A stretch of DNA of 64,000 bases from a cyanobiont of Ornithocercus magnificus (GCA_007996965.1 BIMP01000001.1:1364001-1428000), one strand, 5' to 3'; counted from the stretch's first letter, positions 39,958-50,018 are shown. Translations and numbers: made by a program. The notes: generated by a model not told the origin, from the sequence alone.

Positions 39958-40552
39958 TCTTCTCAGCCCAGCCACATAACCAGCGCTCATCAGAGCGACT
40001 AAAACAGCGGGAAGACCACCCACCAAGCACAAGCCAACCTCTATTAGATAGGGGATACACCATGACTGCTGGCAGATTCTGCGTCACACTGTCAAATTCA
40101 GTACGACCGGGAAACAGTCTTGTGTCAACAAGCGAAATTAGCTTGCCGCGCTCTCTAGCCTGCATACAGATAGCTCCTGGAAGAAAGGAGTCGTTTGTAA
40201 GGATACCACGATGAAGAAGTGTTACTCCATTCCAATACAGAAGCACAGTAGCGGCTGGCGTTGCTGTGAGCAGTAAATGGCTCCCCCAGGCTAGTTCATA
40301 GCGTACTGAAGACGGCAGCGTGTCATTTATTCTGAGACCTCGTGGCCCTTCAAGTTCAACACGTTTCGGTGCTACAGGCGCCGCTTGTGTCCATAAAACT
40401 GCCACCAGCATTAAGCCAACACCTGAGAGACCCGCCAAGATCTCAGCACGCTGTAATGCAGGCGAGACGAAGCCGGCCTCTAAGCCGTTGCTGATAGCCA
40501 GCGTCAGCACAAGTAGTCCAGCAGCAAGGGCCACACGGGCTGAGGGAGGCAT
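39926..40552 (-). CDS. Complex C (cytochrome b6) cofactor assembly protein, CCB2/CCB4 type
   Basis: A 208-residue membrane protein with two N-terminal helices (ARVALAAGLLVLTLAIS and ILAGLSGVGLMLVAVLW), then a soluble domain with a LPSSVRYELAWGSHLLLTATPA stretch and C-terminal GWLVLGGWSSRCFS. This matches cyanobacterial proteins annotated as cofactor assembly of complex C subunit B, which attach haem ci to cytochrome b6. The frame opens at GTG 40564; the ATG at 40552 is preferred. It is convergent with lptC, overlapping by 32 bases. Confidence 0.75.
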   Translation of the reverse strand: MPPSARVALAAGLLVLTLAISNGLEAGFVSPALQRAEILAGLSGVGLMLVAVLWTQAAPVAPKRVELEGPRGLRINDTLPSSVRYELAWGSHLLLTATPAATVLLYWNGVTLLHRGILTNDSFLPGAICMQARERGKLISLVDTRLFPGRTEFDSVTQNLPAVMVYPLSNRGWLVLGGWSSRCFSRSDERWLCGWAEKIRTQLEMLDA

Positions 40553-40615
40553 CAATCTCCTCACAACTGTCAGAGAGACTCAATCCTGCTGGAATGAGAA
40601 AAATGCTATGATGCC

Positions 40616-41023
40616 ATGAATACAGTTGAAGCTTTTGCAGCTGTTGCACTAGCTGCTATTGCTTGTGATGACGCTCTAAATCACGATGAGGCTCACTCGC
40701 TGCGCCAACAGCTAGAACACCGCACTCCTTACAATACTTATAGTGATAAAGAAATAGGAGAACTATTTGATAATCTGCTATTAAAGATTCGGCAGGGGGG
40801 AGTTTACGCGCTAGTCGATCATGCATTGCCTGTTCTGACAGCCTGTCAGCAAGAGAGTGCCCTTGCTGTAGCAGCTCAGCTAGCCTATGCCGATCGCACT
40901 ATCTCTAAAGCTGAGCGTAACTTCCTTGAGTATCTTTCTGGACGACTGTCGATTCCCAAGCAGGATGCACAACGCATAATTGCAGCCATCGAGGCACTAA
41001 ACCGTGACAGCCTGGCTCCCTAA
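40616..41023 (+). CDS. TerB-like helical protein
   Basis: A 135-residue soluble all-helical protein of the TerB (tellurite resistance B) fold. Acidic helix starts such as AIACDDALNHDEAHSL and AYADRTISKAERNFLEYLS form the paired metal-site-like motifs. In cyanobacteria these proteins stand apart from ter operons and their role is unknown; tellurite resistance should not be inferred. It diverges from the CCB gene and is followed after about 33 bases by the TPM gene. Confidence 0.75.
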   Translation: MNTVEAFAAVALAAIACDDALNHDEAHSLRQQLEHRTPYNTYSDKEIGELFDNLLLKIRQGGVYALVDHALPVLTACQQESALAVAAQLAYADRTISKAERNFLEYLSGRLSIPKQDAQRIIAAIEALNRDSLAP

Positions 41024-41056
41024 CGTCAGACTGCATATCTCTTCACCTCCAAGCCC

Positions 41057-41743
41057 GTGAGAGTCAAGCGACTTCTACCTTACCTACTCAGCTGTCTGAT
41101 CCTTCTTAGCAGCATCATCCCCGCTGCACTTGCTGTGGCACCACAAGACTTTCCCACCACACTGCCAACGGATCATGTTATAGACGGTGCAGAGGTTCTC
41201 AGCCGCGCGGTACGCTCAGAACTTGAGGCTCGCCTGCAAGACCTGGAACGTGATCGTATCGACGCCCGTCTAATAACTCTGAAGCGTCTCGATTACGGCT
41301 TGACACTCACAGATTTTGGTGACAAGTTACTCAAACGCTGGGCAATAACCGATCAATCTTTAGTAGCCGACAAGCAGCTTCCACTGCTACTTCTACTAAT
41401 CGAGTCGCAAAACAAACGTGCTGATATCGTCGCGGCAAGCATACTGGAAGATCAACTTCCTGAGGCTTTGTTAAAAAGTACGGCGCGCACTACAATGAGT
41501 CAACCACTGCGCAATGGCGACCGTTACCGGCAGGCGTCGCTTGAGGCTATACAACGCCTCAAAATTGTTCTCGATGGGGGTGAAGACCCGGGTCCCCCAG
41601 TAGAGCTTACCCGTGAGGCAGTCCCTACAAATATCCCCACTGTAGAACAGACCCGAGAGAGCAATGCATTCACATGGGTTATCGTTTTATTGGTCATCGG
41701 CACAATTGTACCGATGGCGACTTGGTGGGTTTTTTCCCGTTGA
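41057..41743 (+). CDS. TPM domain membrane protein (Psb32-like)
   Basis: It has a signal peptide (LLPYLLSCLILLSSIIPAAL, cleavage near AVA), a TPM domain in the lumen or periplasm (VIDGAEVLSRAVRSELEARL, then ITLKRLDYGLTLTDFGDKLL) and a C-terminal membrane helix (FTWVIVLLVIGTIVPMATWW). This layout matches Psb32-type TPM proteins of cyanobacteria that aid photosystem II repair. A GTG start at 41057 fits the signal peptide. It is probably co-transcribed with the TerB-like gene. Confidence 0.8.
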   Translation: MRVKRLLPYLLSCLILLSSIIPAALAVAPQDFPTTLPTDHVIDGAEVLSRAVRSELEARLQDLERDRIDARLITLKRLDYGLTLTDFGDKLLKRWAITDQSLVADKQLPLLLLLIESQNKRADIVAASILEDQLPEALLKSTARTTMSQPLRNGDRYRQASLEAIQRLKIVLDGGEDPGPPVELTREAVPTNIPTVEQTRESNAFTWVIVLLVIGTIVPMATWWVFSR

Positions 41744-42285
41744 AGGTAATCATAGTGTGGAGTAGCTAGATGGAAGTATTTTGCCATTTCTAAAGACCTA
41801 ACCCTAATAGCACTAGTCAGATTATTGCCACATCACTATAAGAGCTTTGAGCTCCAATGTTGTTTCTCCAGCCAACCAAATTCCCCAATATTGAGAACAT
41901 CTCTGGCTCTAGATTTGAGTAGCGACACAGTACCAGTTAGTAGATGGGCATGTAGTAAGAATATGTCCGTCCAGATGTTATCACTGCTACAGCTTTGCTC
42001 AGTATCCACCCTGCCCAGTCACAAAACTTAAGGGTTCTAGTAACTTATTCAACAAGATGACTTATGGCCTCAGCAAAGCTAACCAAGACTATGGAAAGGA
42101 GTATTTTTATACCCTAAGTTATATCATTAGATAAAGTTCTTAGTCATCTCTCTTAATCTTATTATAAGTAAAAGCTTCAGCCTGCAGTTTTACTGCAACG
42201 TCTTTGTGTATACTAGCAATATTCCTTAACAAGTTTTTTCACTCTGCCCATACATTATTGGTGGCAGAATTAGGAGGTATAAATA
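41744..42285. other. Gene-free spacer upstream of cobU
   Basis: About 540 bases. A 68-codon frame at 41825 has no protein-like composition or recognisable family and is not called. A good ribosome binding site for cobU lies at the right end. Confidence 0.45.
42272..42277 (+). promoter_or_regulatory. Shine-Dalgarno site setting the cobU GTG start
   Basis: A perfect AGGAGG lies 8 bases before the GTG at 42286. It is one of the best ribosome binding sites in the window and supports the GTG start. Confidence 0.7.
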
Positions 42286-42840
42286 GTGGCATCTGATCTC
42301 TACCCACTATCTGCAGGACTAACCCTGGTGAGTGGCCCAAGCCGCAGCGGTAAGAGTCGTTGGGCTGAGCACCTTGTCTCTAATCTTCCCAAAGTCACCT
42401 ACGTAGCAACGTCAGCACATCAACCAGACGATATGGATTGGCATGAACGTATGCGGAAACACCGCTTACGCCGCCCATCCCACTGGAAACTTGTGGAGTG
42501 TGGCCCAGATCTACTCTCCTTACTAAGAAATCCGCCTGGTCACGCTCTCCTTATAGATTCTCTCGGAGGTTATGTAGCACAGCACCTCAGCACTAGTCAC
42601 TCTGCTTGGGGTATACAATGTGAACAATGGCCTGATCTTACTACACAGCTCCGCCATCCTGTTGTCCTAGTTATTGAGGAGATAGGCTGGGGTGTAGTAC
42701 CTACCACTTCTGCTGGATATCTATTTCGTGAACGCCTAGGTGAACTTGCAGAGTATCTAAGTAACCTATCAAAATGTTCCTGGCTTGTTATTCAAGGGCG
42801 CGCATTAGAGCTTACTTCACTGGGGTTAAAAGTGCCATGA
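42286..42840 (+). CDS. cobU: Adenosylcobinamide kinase / guanylyltransferase
   Basis: Phosphorylates adenosylcobinamide and transfers GMP to it in the nucleotide-loop step of cobalamin assembly. Its 184 residues show the P-loop GPSRSGKSRW at about 17-26, the YVATSAHQPDDMDWHERMRKHR segment (split: YVATSAHQPDD, HERMRKHR) and a LVIEEIGWGVVP strand. The length is normal. Together with cobN it shows that the late and middle B12 pathway is kept. Both flanks are gene-free spacers, so it is monocistronic here. Confidence 0.92.
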   Translation: MASDLYPLSAGLTLVSGPSRSGKSRWAEHLVSNLPKVTYVATSAHQPDDMDWHERMRKHRLRRPSHWKLVECGPDLLSLLRNPPGHALLIDSLGGYVAQHLSTSHSAWGIQCEQWPDLTTQLRHPVVLVIEEIGWGVVPTTSAGYLFRERLGELAEYLSNLSKCSWLVIQGRALELTSLGLKVP

Positions 42841-43192
42841 CTAAAGCCTAAGGCCTGATAAGCCTAGCTAGAAATTTGTATAATTTATAACCACATAGTC
42901 AGGTCTTCGTGAAAGTACGCCTTCCCTGTAAAGCTCTCTTGCAACTGGATTACTCCTGTTAAACTTTAATCATATAATACTACGATTTAGATTATTCTAT
43001 GGTGTGTCCAGACTCTAGTTGTAGCCGGCTATACAGCTTGATTTTACCCTCTCCCCATGCATTGTGCTGTTCCAAACTTGATCTACAGGTGAATGCGTGC
43101 TGATGATAGTGACACTGCATTAAATCTTGCATTAGTACTTCCGGTCCTTGCTTGCAATCACTGTATTGATCTAATCGATTCTCATTTTAGAT
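42841..43192. other. Gene-free spacer between cobU and the M23 peptidase
   Basis: About 350 bases, AT-rich. No protein, tRNA or strong hairpin was recognised. Confidence 0.4.
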
Positions 43193-44194
43193 ATGCGCTT
43201 TCTGCTGCTACTATCTGCCTTTTCGGTGCTTCCAGCAGCAGCCTGCATTAGCTTGCTCATTATTCCTAGCCAAGCTAAGAATTCTCGCCGCACGGCAAAT
43301 CCACTGGTTGCTGGAACTGGCAGACTTGCGCGAATGCCAGATTACATCTGGGTACCGCTGCAGCAAGCCGTCTCGCTCAGTGAGGTTTCTAGTAGGCTAG
43401 CACTTGCTGCCGCAGATCTCTCCGAACTGAATGGCATTCCCGCCAAGCAAAAACTTCGGCCAGGCACCTGGATTGTCCTGCCAGCATCCAGTCGACTCAT
43501 TGCCAGTCGTGAGTTGTCACTTCAGCTAGTAAATCTGCGCGTGACAGCACCACTTATTGCTCCACCGCCAATTATATCTAATATCATAGTCAAGTCTGGC
43601 AACCCACTCAGATCTGTCTCTCTCGGCCACAACCTTTCAAAGACACCATTGCCCCGACTGGATCCTGTTCTGCGACTTTCGCGCTTGGCTACTAACTCAG
43701 AGGGCCGTACCAGTAATGTTGCCTCACTGCCACTAGTTCGATCACCTCAAAACAGAGCGTTAATCCAGCCATCATTGCTTTCCCCTGTGGCTGAGAACCT
43801 CTCTCAATCGTCTGTAAACTTTATCTGGCCAGCAAAGGGTATATTTATCTCCGGATATGGATGGCGTTGGGGGCGCATGCACAAGGGGATCGATATTGCA
43901 AACAGCGTCGGAACACCGATCCTAGCGTCTAAGGGTGGCATTGTTTCCTACGCTAACTGGAGTGGCGGTTATGGTTATCTAGTGGAACTCTCCCACGCTG
44001 ATGGTTCTTCAACTCGCTACGCACACAACAGTCGCCTACTAGTAAGAGAGGGTCAAATCGTTCCACAGGGAACAGAAATCTCACTCATGGGTAGTACCGG
44101 ACGAGCTACCGGCCCTCATTTACACTTTGAGGTCCGCCGTTCAAGTGGTGCCGCTGTTGACCCTATGCAAGTATTGCCTCCCAATCGTGTCTAA
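43193..44194 (+). CDS. Secreted LysM/M23 peptidoglycan endopeptidase
   Basis: A 333-residue envelope protein. It has an N-terminal signal peptide (LLLSAFSVLPAAACISLLI), a LysM-like segment at about residues 60-105 (VSLSEVSSRLALAAADLSEL), a variable linker and a C-terminal M23 domain. That domain has GRMHKGIDIAN (zinc His and Asp) and GPHLHFEVRRS (catalytic and ligand histidines). It probably cuts peptide cross-links or helps cell separation. The tRNA-Met gene starts 36 bases after its stop. Confidence 0.9.
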   Translation: MRFLLLLSAFSVLPAAACISLLIIPSQAKNSRRTANPLVAGTGRLARMPDYIWVPLQQAVSLSEVSSRLALAAADLSELNGIPAKQKLRPGTWIVLPASSRLIASRELSLQLVNLRVTAPLIAPPPIISNIIVKSGNPLRSVSLGHNLSKTPLPRLDPVLRLSRLATNSEGRTSNVASLPLVRSPQNRALIQPSLLSPVAENLSQSSVNFIWPAKGIFISGYGWRWGRMHKGIDIANSVGTPILASKGGIVSYANWSGGYGYLVELSHADGSSTRYAHNSRLLVREGQIVPQGTEISLMGSTGRATGPHLHFEVRRSSGAAVDPMQVLPPNRV

Positions 44195-44230
44195 GATTAC
44201 AAATCCATCCTCTAACGTTTTAGCTTCTAG

Positions 44231-44303
44231 GCTCGGTAGCTCAGCTGGTCAGAGCACGGGATTCATAACCCCGGAGTCGGGAGTTCAAGTCTCCCCCGAG
44301 CCA
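44231..44303 (+). tRNA. tRNA-Met (anticodon CAU), elongator type
   Basis: A complete 73-base cloverleaf without encoded CCA. The acceptor stem GGCTCGG/CCGAGCC is perfect, the D arm is GCTCAGCTGGTCAGAGC, and the T arm is GGGAG-TTCAAGT-CTCCC. The anticodon loop TTCATAA reads CAU. The G1-C72 pair rules out initiator tRNA; similarity to E. coli elongator tRNA-Met supports that identity, though tRNA-Ile(k2CAU) is not excluded. The anticodon stem CGGGA/CCCCG has an A31-C39 mismatch where A-U is expected. Confidence 0.93.
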
Positions 44304-44319
44304 TGTCTATCAAGCTATC

Positions 44320-44676
44320 TCAGCGCATTTCAATGATGCTGAGCCTATCGCGGAATGTACTGCTTGGAGCAAGCCGCGCCTGCCTGGCACTCTCTATAAG
44401 GCATGCTCCCTCTTGCTGTCGTGCTTGATAAGAACCTCGCCGCCTACCACGTTGTGGGGGGCGTAGCTCTGCAGTGACAGGATCACGGTCTAGAGGGTTG
44501 TTGCGAAGATCCGTGCGTGTCTGATTTAGCAGGCGAAAATGCCCTGTGCTGTTGTATTTGCGGAGCAGCGTCTGATCCCAGTCCATTCTGTGGTTTCGGT
44601 CATCGTCCAATGTTAGGACTGGAGCTAGCGCTGCACACATGTACTGACTAGCTGCTAATAGTTCGAAGCTACGCAT
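44320..44676 (-). CDS. Conserved-looking basic protein of unknown function
   Basis: The ATG at 44676 gives 118 residues starting MRSFELLAASQYMCAALAPV. The segment MDWDQTLLRKYNSTGHFRLL followed by NQTRTDLRNNPL resembles a cyanobacterial hypothetical family with a KYNxTGHFRLLNQ motif. The C terminus is very Arg/Gln-rich (RPPQRGRRRGSYQ) and probably disordered or nucleic-acid-binding. The frame opens further back at 44760. It is convergent with the tRNA and diverges from the peroxiredoxin gene. No function can be assigned. Confidence 0.72.
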   Translation of the reverse strand: MRSFELLAASQYMCAALAPVLTLDDDRNHRMDWDQTLLRKYNSTGHFRLLNQTRTDLRNNPLDRDPVTAELRPPQRGRRRGSYQARQQEGACLIESARQARLAPSSTFRDRLSIIEMR

Positions 44677-44778
44677 GATAGGTTGGCATGGCAATCGAAA
44701 GTCGCAATGTTTACGGGATAAGCAGCTAAATCTGTATATCCCGCGCACGACTTCACGCAATTCTCAACTCCTGCGATT

Positions 44779-45378
44779 ATGACCAACAACAACTGCTTGT
44801 GTGTAGGCCAACCAGCGCCCGATTTTACTGCCACTGCAGTATTAAATCAGGAATTTCAGGAGATCTCTCTCTCTCAATATCGTGGTAAATACGTGGTGCT
44901 GTTTTTCTATCCTCTCGATTTTACCTTTGTGTGCCCAACAGAGATCACAGCCTTCAGCGACCGCTATGCTGAATTCTCAAGTAAGAACTCCGAGGTTTTA
45001 GCTGTCTCCGTTGATAGCGAATACAGCCACCTGGCCTGGATTCAGACGCCACGCAACCAGGGTGGCATAGGAGACATAGCTTATCCCATCATATCAGACC
45101 TTAAGCGAGAGATCTGTGCCTCGTATAATGTCCTCAACGAAGACGGCTATGCAGATCGTGGTCTTTTCATTATTAATCCTCAAGGTATAATAATGCATAC
45201 CACAATTAACAAGGCACCTGTTGGCCGCAATGTCGACGAGACTTTACGTGTGCTGCAAGCTTATCAATACGTAGAGTCCCACCCCGATGAAGTTTGCCCC
45301 GCTAATTGGACGCCAGGCGAAAAGACCATGAAGCCAAGTCCTGTTGGCAGTAAAGAGTTTTTTGCCGCTGTCAACTGA
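44779..45378 (+). CDS. Typical 2-Cys peroxiredoxin
   Basis: Thiol peroxidase that removes H2O2 and organic peroxides. The 199 residues contain the peroxidatic Cys52 in FTFVCPTEI with YPLDFT before it, and the resolving Cys173 in [10 protein letters not shown]. There is no clear C-terminal YF extension, so it may be the robust, over-oxidation-resistant type. In cyanobacteria it protects photosynthesis and takes electrons from thioredoxin. It diverges from the basic hypothetical gene and converges on UPF0182 across 30 bases. Confidence 0.95.
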   Translation: MTNNNCLCVGQPAPDFTATAVLNQEFQEISLSQYRGKYVVLFFYPLDFTFVCPTEITAFSDRYAEFSSKNSEVLAVSVDSEYSHLAWIQTPRNQGGIGDIAYPIISDLKREICASYNVLNEDGYADRGLFIINPQGIIMHTTINKAPVGRNVDETLRVLQAYQYVESHPDEVCPANWTPGEKTMKPSPVGSKEFFAAVN

Positions 45379-45408
45379 AAGATTACTATAGCGCTTAGCA
45401 CTGCTCTC

Positions 45409-48234
45409 TCAGGGTCCTATCACATCAGTGATGGGTCCTTGTTTAATGTCGCTAACTATATTGCCTCGGCCTTCAACAAGGGCATTCAGCCCCTCTAGAA
45501 GGGTTTCCGCCATTGCGACGCGACTGCCATCACTTACGACAATTCGCGTTAGAGTCGGTAGACCACCCTGGCGTGCTCTCAAGTAGACTGGCTCGATATA
45601 AAGCAGCGCGTTTCCAATCGGAACAACGAGCAAGTTGCCCTGCACCACCTGAGAGCCAGCACGGTCCCATAAACCATATTGCTGACTGATAAGTGGGTTT
45701 TGATTAATAAGAGCCTGAATTTGCTCAGGTCCAAATATTGGTGCCTGACTTGGGAATCGCAGCAGCTCTATCTGACCATAGCGCTCACCATCGCTGCGAG
45801 CCGCTAGCCAAGCTGAAAGATTGGGACGTGCAAGTGGGGTAAGAGGTTGCAGTAGCAAAAACTCTGACTGATCAGAATCCTTCAGCTGAGCCGTGATATG
45901 GTACGGCTCTACAGGAACTTGTCGGCCCCCATAAAGTTCCATTGGAACTTGCCAGATGTCGTCACCACTGTAAAAAATCCTTGGATCAGTTACATGGTAA
46001 CGCAGTAATTGCCGGATCTGTGCATCAAATTGATGGACAGGAACCATTAGATGTTCGCGCAGCTCGCGCGGCATCTGATCTAGCGGTTGCATTAGCTCAG
46101 GAAAGAGCCTTTTCCAGCCACGGATTAAAGGGTCTTCTGGTTCAGAGACAAACAGCCATACACTACCGTTGTAGGCATCAACGACAGCTTTGACAGAGTT
46201 ACGCAGGTAGCGAAGCGACTTTCCCTTGCCCACAGAGGCTGCGTAAGGGTAAGTATCTGACCGAGTGTATCCATCAACAATCCAGTACTGATGCTGCCGG
46301 CGATCGAATCCATTAGGGGACCCAGCAATGGAAACAGAGACTAGATAGGGTTCACTGGCTAGGTCTAAAAATGGGGCTAAAGCGTGAATGCGCTGTCGGA
46401 CCTCTCGCCGCACTAGTAACTTTGAATGTGAGTTGAGTGAGTCTGTAAACAGTAGACGCGGTTCATGCAGATAAAGTGCTGCTGCAAAGCGCTGCCAAAA
46501 TTTATCTAGAGAAATACCAGCAGTACCTGCATAATGGTTGTAGGTGTTTTGATCACCTTCAGGAAAGTCAAACTCTAGAACATTTGTAGGGGCAATAGCA
46601 TAAGGAGACGGTAACATCCCGAAATAGAGTGCTGCACGACCAATAGGAACCGACGACTCAACATCTATGCGAGAGATACCGAGCGAACGGTTACCGTCGA
46701 CTCGTGTCGATCGCCCTAGATCACTGATGAAATATTCAGGGAGTCCATCAACAGCCTTGGTATTGACTGGGCTGAGAGTAAAACCATACCCGTGCGTAAA
46801 AACAAAGTGGCGGTTCAGCCAGGTCCGTGACCGTGCTGGCAAGCTTGTCTGATCAAGTTCTCGTGCTGCAACTATTACTTGCTGGCGTTCATTGGAGTTA
46901 GGCTTAAGGCGATAACGGTCCACTGCAGCCGAGGAAAACCTGTAATAAACTCGAAGCTGTTGCAACTGACGATTAGTGGCTAACAGAGGCTGACTATCCC
47001 AGAGGCGCAAGTTTTTTAAAGTGCTGGCGCCTGCAGTCAAATCGTCACGGCTAAGGCGAGGCTGTGGGTTAATTGCCCGTGTTCGAATGGTGTCGAGTTG
47101 GAAGGCCCGACGTGTTGATCGAATAGAATCTGCAATGTATGGAGTCTCAAGTCGCAATTCCCTTGGGCGTACCAGTAACCACTGGAGAAGGGGTGATAGT
47201 ATTAGTTCACTCAGCAAGGAAATTACTGACGTTGTTAAACAGACTATCCGCCAAAAAGAACGTGTAGTCGGTAGTGGTAGCAAAAGCAATGCACAAGCCA
47301 GAAGGGCCAAAGCAGCAGAAGTACGGAGTGGTAGCCGAAAGTGCACATCAAGCCAACTAGCACCAGCAACAACGCCGCTTTGTGTCCAAAGAAACTGATG
47401 GCGAGATAACCAAATCAGTGCCACGCCAGTGGTCATGAGACACAGCAGTGGCAACCTAAGTCCTGAGTTTTGGCGAGCTGTTAACCCTGCGAAGGCCCAG
47501 TCACTAAGGCTAGGCGGACGTACAAAGATTGTTAGGAAAGCACTGACCAAGGTAAGCAAAATCTGTAGCGCTAAGAGCTCCAGTAGAACAATTAGTGCAG
47601 GAAAACGACCAAGCGCAAAACTAACGTCAGCACCTAGTAAAGGATCACTTACACCACTATCAGGAATGGCAAGAGCAAGAGACCAAAGACCCCATCCCCG
47701 AGTGAGAGCTACGCAAAAGCAGAAACTGCCAAGCAGCTGAGGCAACAGTCGAAGTCGTTTTGAGAAGAGCAAAGTGACAGTGATTATGGCAGCTAAAGCA
47801 ATCATCACCAAAAGCCCAGCTACCCCTCTATAGCCTTCATGTATTTCCCACCAGCGTGGTAATGCAAATGGCTCCCAATATGCCAAACAAGCAAAGCGCA
47901 TTAACAGAGCTAGTGTAAGCAGCGCAAACAGTGTAAGCAGCAGTAAAAAGCTGCCAAAGCGCCAACCATGTAGTGCAAGTCTATAACGTTTGGCCTTGTC
48001 TGATTGCATCGAAAGCCAGTTGGCTTGCCAGAAAAATGTAATGAGAGTGATAGTGACAGCCAAAACCAAACCAATTGACTGGAAAAACCACCGGCGCCAC
48101 AGAACAGATTGAAGCGTGAATTGCCCAAACCACAATATCTCGACCGTAAGCCGTGCTAACAACCAGATTGTCGCAATCCCAAGTAAAATGAGAGTCAACG
48201 GTAAGACAACACGGCGGGTATGATTGGCATTCAT
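45409..48234 (-). CDS. UPF0182 family large membrane protein
   Basis: A 941-residue protein with about seven hydrophobic helices in the first 340 residues (for example LVMIALAAIITVTLLF and ALALLACALLLLPLP). A large soluble domain follows with FTHGYGFTLSPVN, LPEYFISD and YWIVDGYTRSDTYPYA, all typical of UPF0182. The family is widespread in cyanobacteria and actinobacteria and its function is unknown. It lies 11 bases downstream of ftsH on the same strand and may be co-transcribed. Confidence 0.9.
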   Translation of the reverse strand: MNANHTRRVVLPLTLILLGIATIWLLARLTVEILWFGQFTLQSVLWRRWFFQSIGLVLAVTITLITFFWQANWLSMQSDKAKRYRLALHGWRFGSFLLLLTLFALLTLALLMRFACLAYWEPFALPRWWEIHEGYRGVAGLLVMIALAAIITVTLLFSKRLRLLPQLLGSFCFCVALTRGWGLWSLALAIPDSGVSDPLLGADVSFALGRFPALIVLLELLALQILLTLVSAFLTIFVRPPSLSDWAFAGLTARQNSGLRLPLLCLMTTGVALIWLSRHQFLWTQSGVVAGASWLDVHFRLPLRTSAALALLACALLLLPLPTTRSFWRIVCLTTSVISLLSELILSPLLQWLLVRPRELRLETPYIADSIRSTRRAFQLDTIRTRAINPQPRLSRDDLTAGASTLKNLRLWDSQPLLATNRQLQQLRVYYRFSSAAVDRYRLKPNSNERQQVIVAARELDQTSLPARSRTWLNRHFVFTHGYGFTLSPVNTKAVDGLPEYFISDLGRSTRVDGNRSLGISRIDVESSVPIGRAALYFGMLPSPYAIAPTNVLEFDFPEGDQNTYNHYAGTAGISLDKFWQRFAAALYLHEPRLLFTDSLNSHSKLLVRREVRQRIHALAPFLDLASEPYLVSVSIAGSPNGFDRRQHQYWIVDGYTRSDTYPYAASVGKGKSLRYLRNSVKAVVDAYNGSVWLFVSEPEDPLIRGWKRLFPELMQPLDQMPRELREHLMVPVHQFDAQIRQLLRYHVTDPRIFYSGDDIWQVPMELYGGRQVPVEPYHITAQLKDSDQSEFLLLQPLTPLARPNLSAWLAARSDGERYGQIELLRFPSQAPIFGPEQIQALINQNPLISQQYGLWDRAGSQVVQGNLLVVPIGNALLYIEPVYLRARQGGLPTLTRIVVSDGSRVAMAETLLEGLNALVEGRGNIVSDIKQGPITDVIGP

Positions 48235-48245
48235 TACTTCAAATC

Positions 48246-50018
48246 CTAAGCAAGACCAGCAAGCTCAAGAAATCGTTCTCCTTGGAGCGTTTCCTCCTCG
48301 ATCAATACCTCAACAAGGCGATCCATAACTTCACGTCGCGATGATAGAAGTCTTCGGGCCTGATCAAGAGCTTGCATAGCTAGGATGCGAACTTGCTGAT
48401 CAATTACTCTCCCGGTAGATTCGGCATAGCTTGGACGTGTATGGATCAGATCTCTCCCAAGGAACACGTCTGAGCCTGGACCCTCGAGCGCTACAAGACC
48501 GAGAGACGAAAAACCAAACCGGGTAACCATCTCGCGCGCTAAATATGTGACGCTTTGCAAGTCACTACTAGCTCCCTGGGTTACCTCTCCAGAGCCAAAG
48601 ACAACCTCCTCGGCTGCCCGACCGCCAAGAGCAACTACTAAGCGGGCCTCGAGATAAGATCGCGTTACGATCCCAGAATCAAGAACTTCTTCATCTGGCC
48701 AGAATCGGGTAAATCCTCCTACCCCGCTGCCACGTGGTAGCAATGTCACTTTATCGACACGGTCCGCGCGAGGCATGAGGGCCGCTACAAGAGCGTGCCC
48801 AATCTCATGATACGCAATCAGACGCTTCTTAGCGCAATCTTGTAGAGGTGCTGCAGTCAATCCTATAGTGACTCGCTCAAGAGCAGCCTCCAGTTGGCGA
48901 TTACCTATTGCAAGTTGTTCGTCCCTAACCGTGAGAATGGCAGCCTCGTTAAGAAGGTTAGCCAGCTCAGCGCCTGAAAACCCGGGTGTTCGCTTTGCCC
49001 AATCCTCCAGTGCTACCTCCTCTTGCAAGGGGCGTGTCCTGGCGTGGACACTGAGAATTGCTAAGCGGCCGCGCCGATCAGGCAGAGATATATCAATACG
49101 GCGATCGAAACGACCAGGACGCATCAGGGCCGCATCTAATACATCTGAGCGATTCGTTGCGGCTAGCAGGATCACGCCAGAGTTATCTGCAAACCCATCC
49201 ATCTCAGTGAGCAACTGGTTCAAAGTTTGCTCCCGTTCATCATTACCCCCACCGATTCCTGCACCACGCTGGCGACCTACGGCATCTATCTCATCAATAA
49301 AGATAATGCAGGGTGATTTCTCCTTAGCCTTACAGAATAGGTCACGGACACGACTAGCACCGACACCAACAAATAGCTCAACAAACTCTGAGGCAGCTAT
49401 TGAGAAGAATGGAACACCAGCTTCGCCTGCAATCGCCTTAGCGAGGAGAGTTTTGCCTGTGCCAGGAGGACCGACAAGGAGGACACCTTTTGGAATCTTA
49501 GCCCCAAGCTTAATAAAGCCCTCAGGCTGTTTCAAGAATGTAACTACTTCTTGCAGTTCTTGCTTAGCCTCGGAAATTCCTGCTACGTCTTCAAAGCACA
49601 CTTCCAAATCTTCCTGAGGTTTGAGGCGAGCTTGACTACGCCCAAATCCCATGGCGCGGTTAGCCATCTGAGCAGAACGTCGCAGCAGAAAGGAGAGCCC
49701 GGCCACAACCAGGAGAACAAGCACTAGATTGCCGGTAAGACCAGCAATCGCTTGCTCCTGACGGATGTCTTTCACAGTTAATGGTGTTCCAACTGACTCA
49801 GCTGTGCGAAGAATCGTCTGGTCGCTGGCAAGTACAGGAACACGGGCAGATCTGCCATCGGTGTAAGTTACTTGTACTTCTCGACGCGCTGGGATAAGCT
49901 CCAGCGATGCAACTTCTCTCCTGCGGATCTGGCGCAGCAACTCACTGTAGCTTGGAGGCGGATCAGAGCGTCGCAGCCAGAATGGGAAGGAATTAGACTC
50001 TAGGTTGCCGGAGCTCAC
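48246..50018 (-). CDS. ftsH: ATP-dependent zinc metalloprotease FtsH
   Basis: Membrane AAA+ protease for quality control of thylakoid and plasma-membrane proteins. It has Walker A GPPGTGKT (183-190), Walker [12 protein letters not shown], the arginine-finger region [20 protein letters not shown] and the zinc motif HEIGH (404-408). The start is GTG 50018, 590 residues. Unusually, only one membrane helix is seen (about 97-112); the usual N-terminal helix before the lumenal domain is absent, and no upstream start could add one, because rpmF begins 90 bases away in the other direction. Confidence 0.93.
   Translation of the reverse strand: MSSGNLESNSFPFWLRRSDPPPSYSELLRQIRRREVASLELIPARREVQVTYTDGRSARVPVLASDQTILRTAESVGTPLTVKDIRQEQAIAGLTGNLVLVLLVVAGLSFLLRRSAQMANRAMGFGRSQARLKPQEDLEVCFEDVAGISEAKQELQEVVTFLKQPEGFIKLGAKIPKGVLLVGPPGTGKTLLAKAIAGEAGVPFFSIAASEFVELFVGVGASRVRDLFCKAKEKSPCIIFIDEIDAVGRQRGAGIGGGNDEREQTLNQLLTEMDGFADNSGVILLAATNRSDVLDAALMRPGRFDRRIDISLPDRRGRLAILSVHARTRPLQEEVALEDWAKRTPGFSGAELANLLNEAAILTVRDEQLAIGNRQLEAALERVTIGLTAAPLQDCAKKRLIAYHEIGHALVAALMPRADRVDKVTLLPRGSGVGGFTRFWPDEEVLDSGIVTRSYLEARLVVALGGRAAEEVVFGSGEVTQGASSDLQSVTYLAREMVTRFGFSSLGLVALEGPGSDVFLGRDLIHTRPSYAESTGRVIDQQVRILAMQALDQARRLLSSRREVMDRLVEVLIEEETLQGERFLELAGLA

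Noticed and set aside
41825-42031. 68-codon frame in the spacer before cobU
   Set aside because: Composition is random-looking and no family is recognisable.
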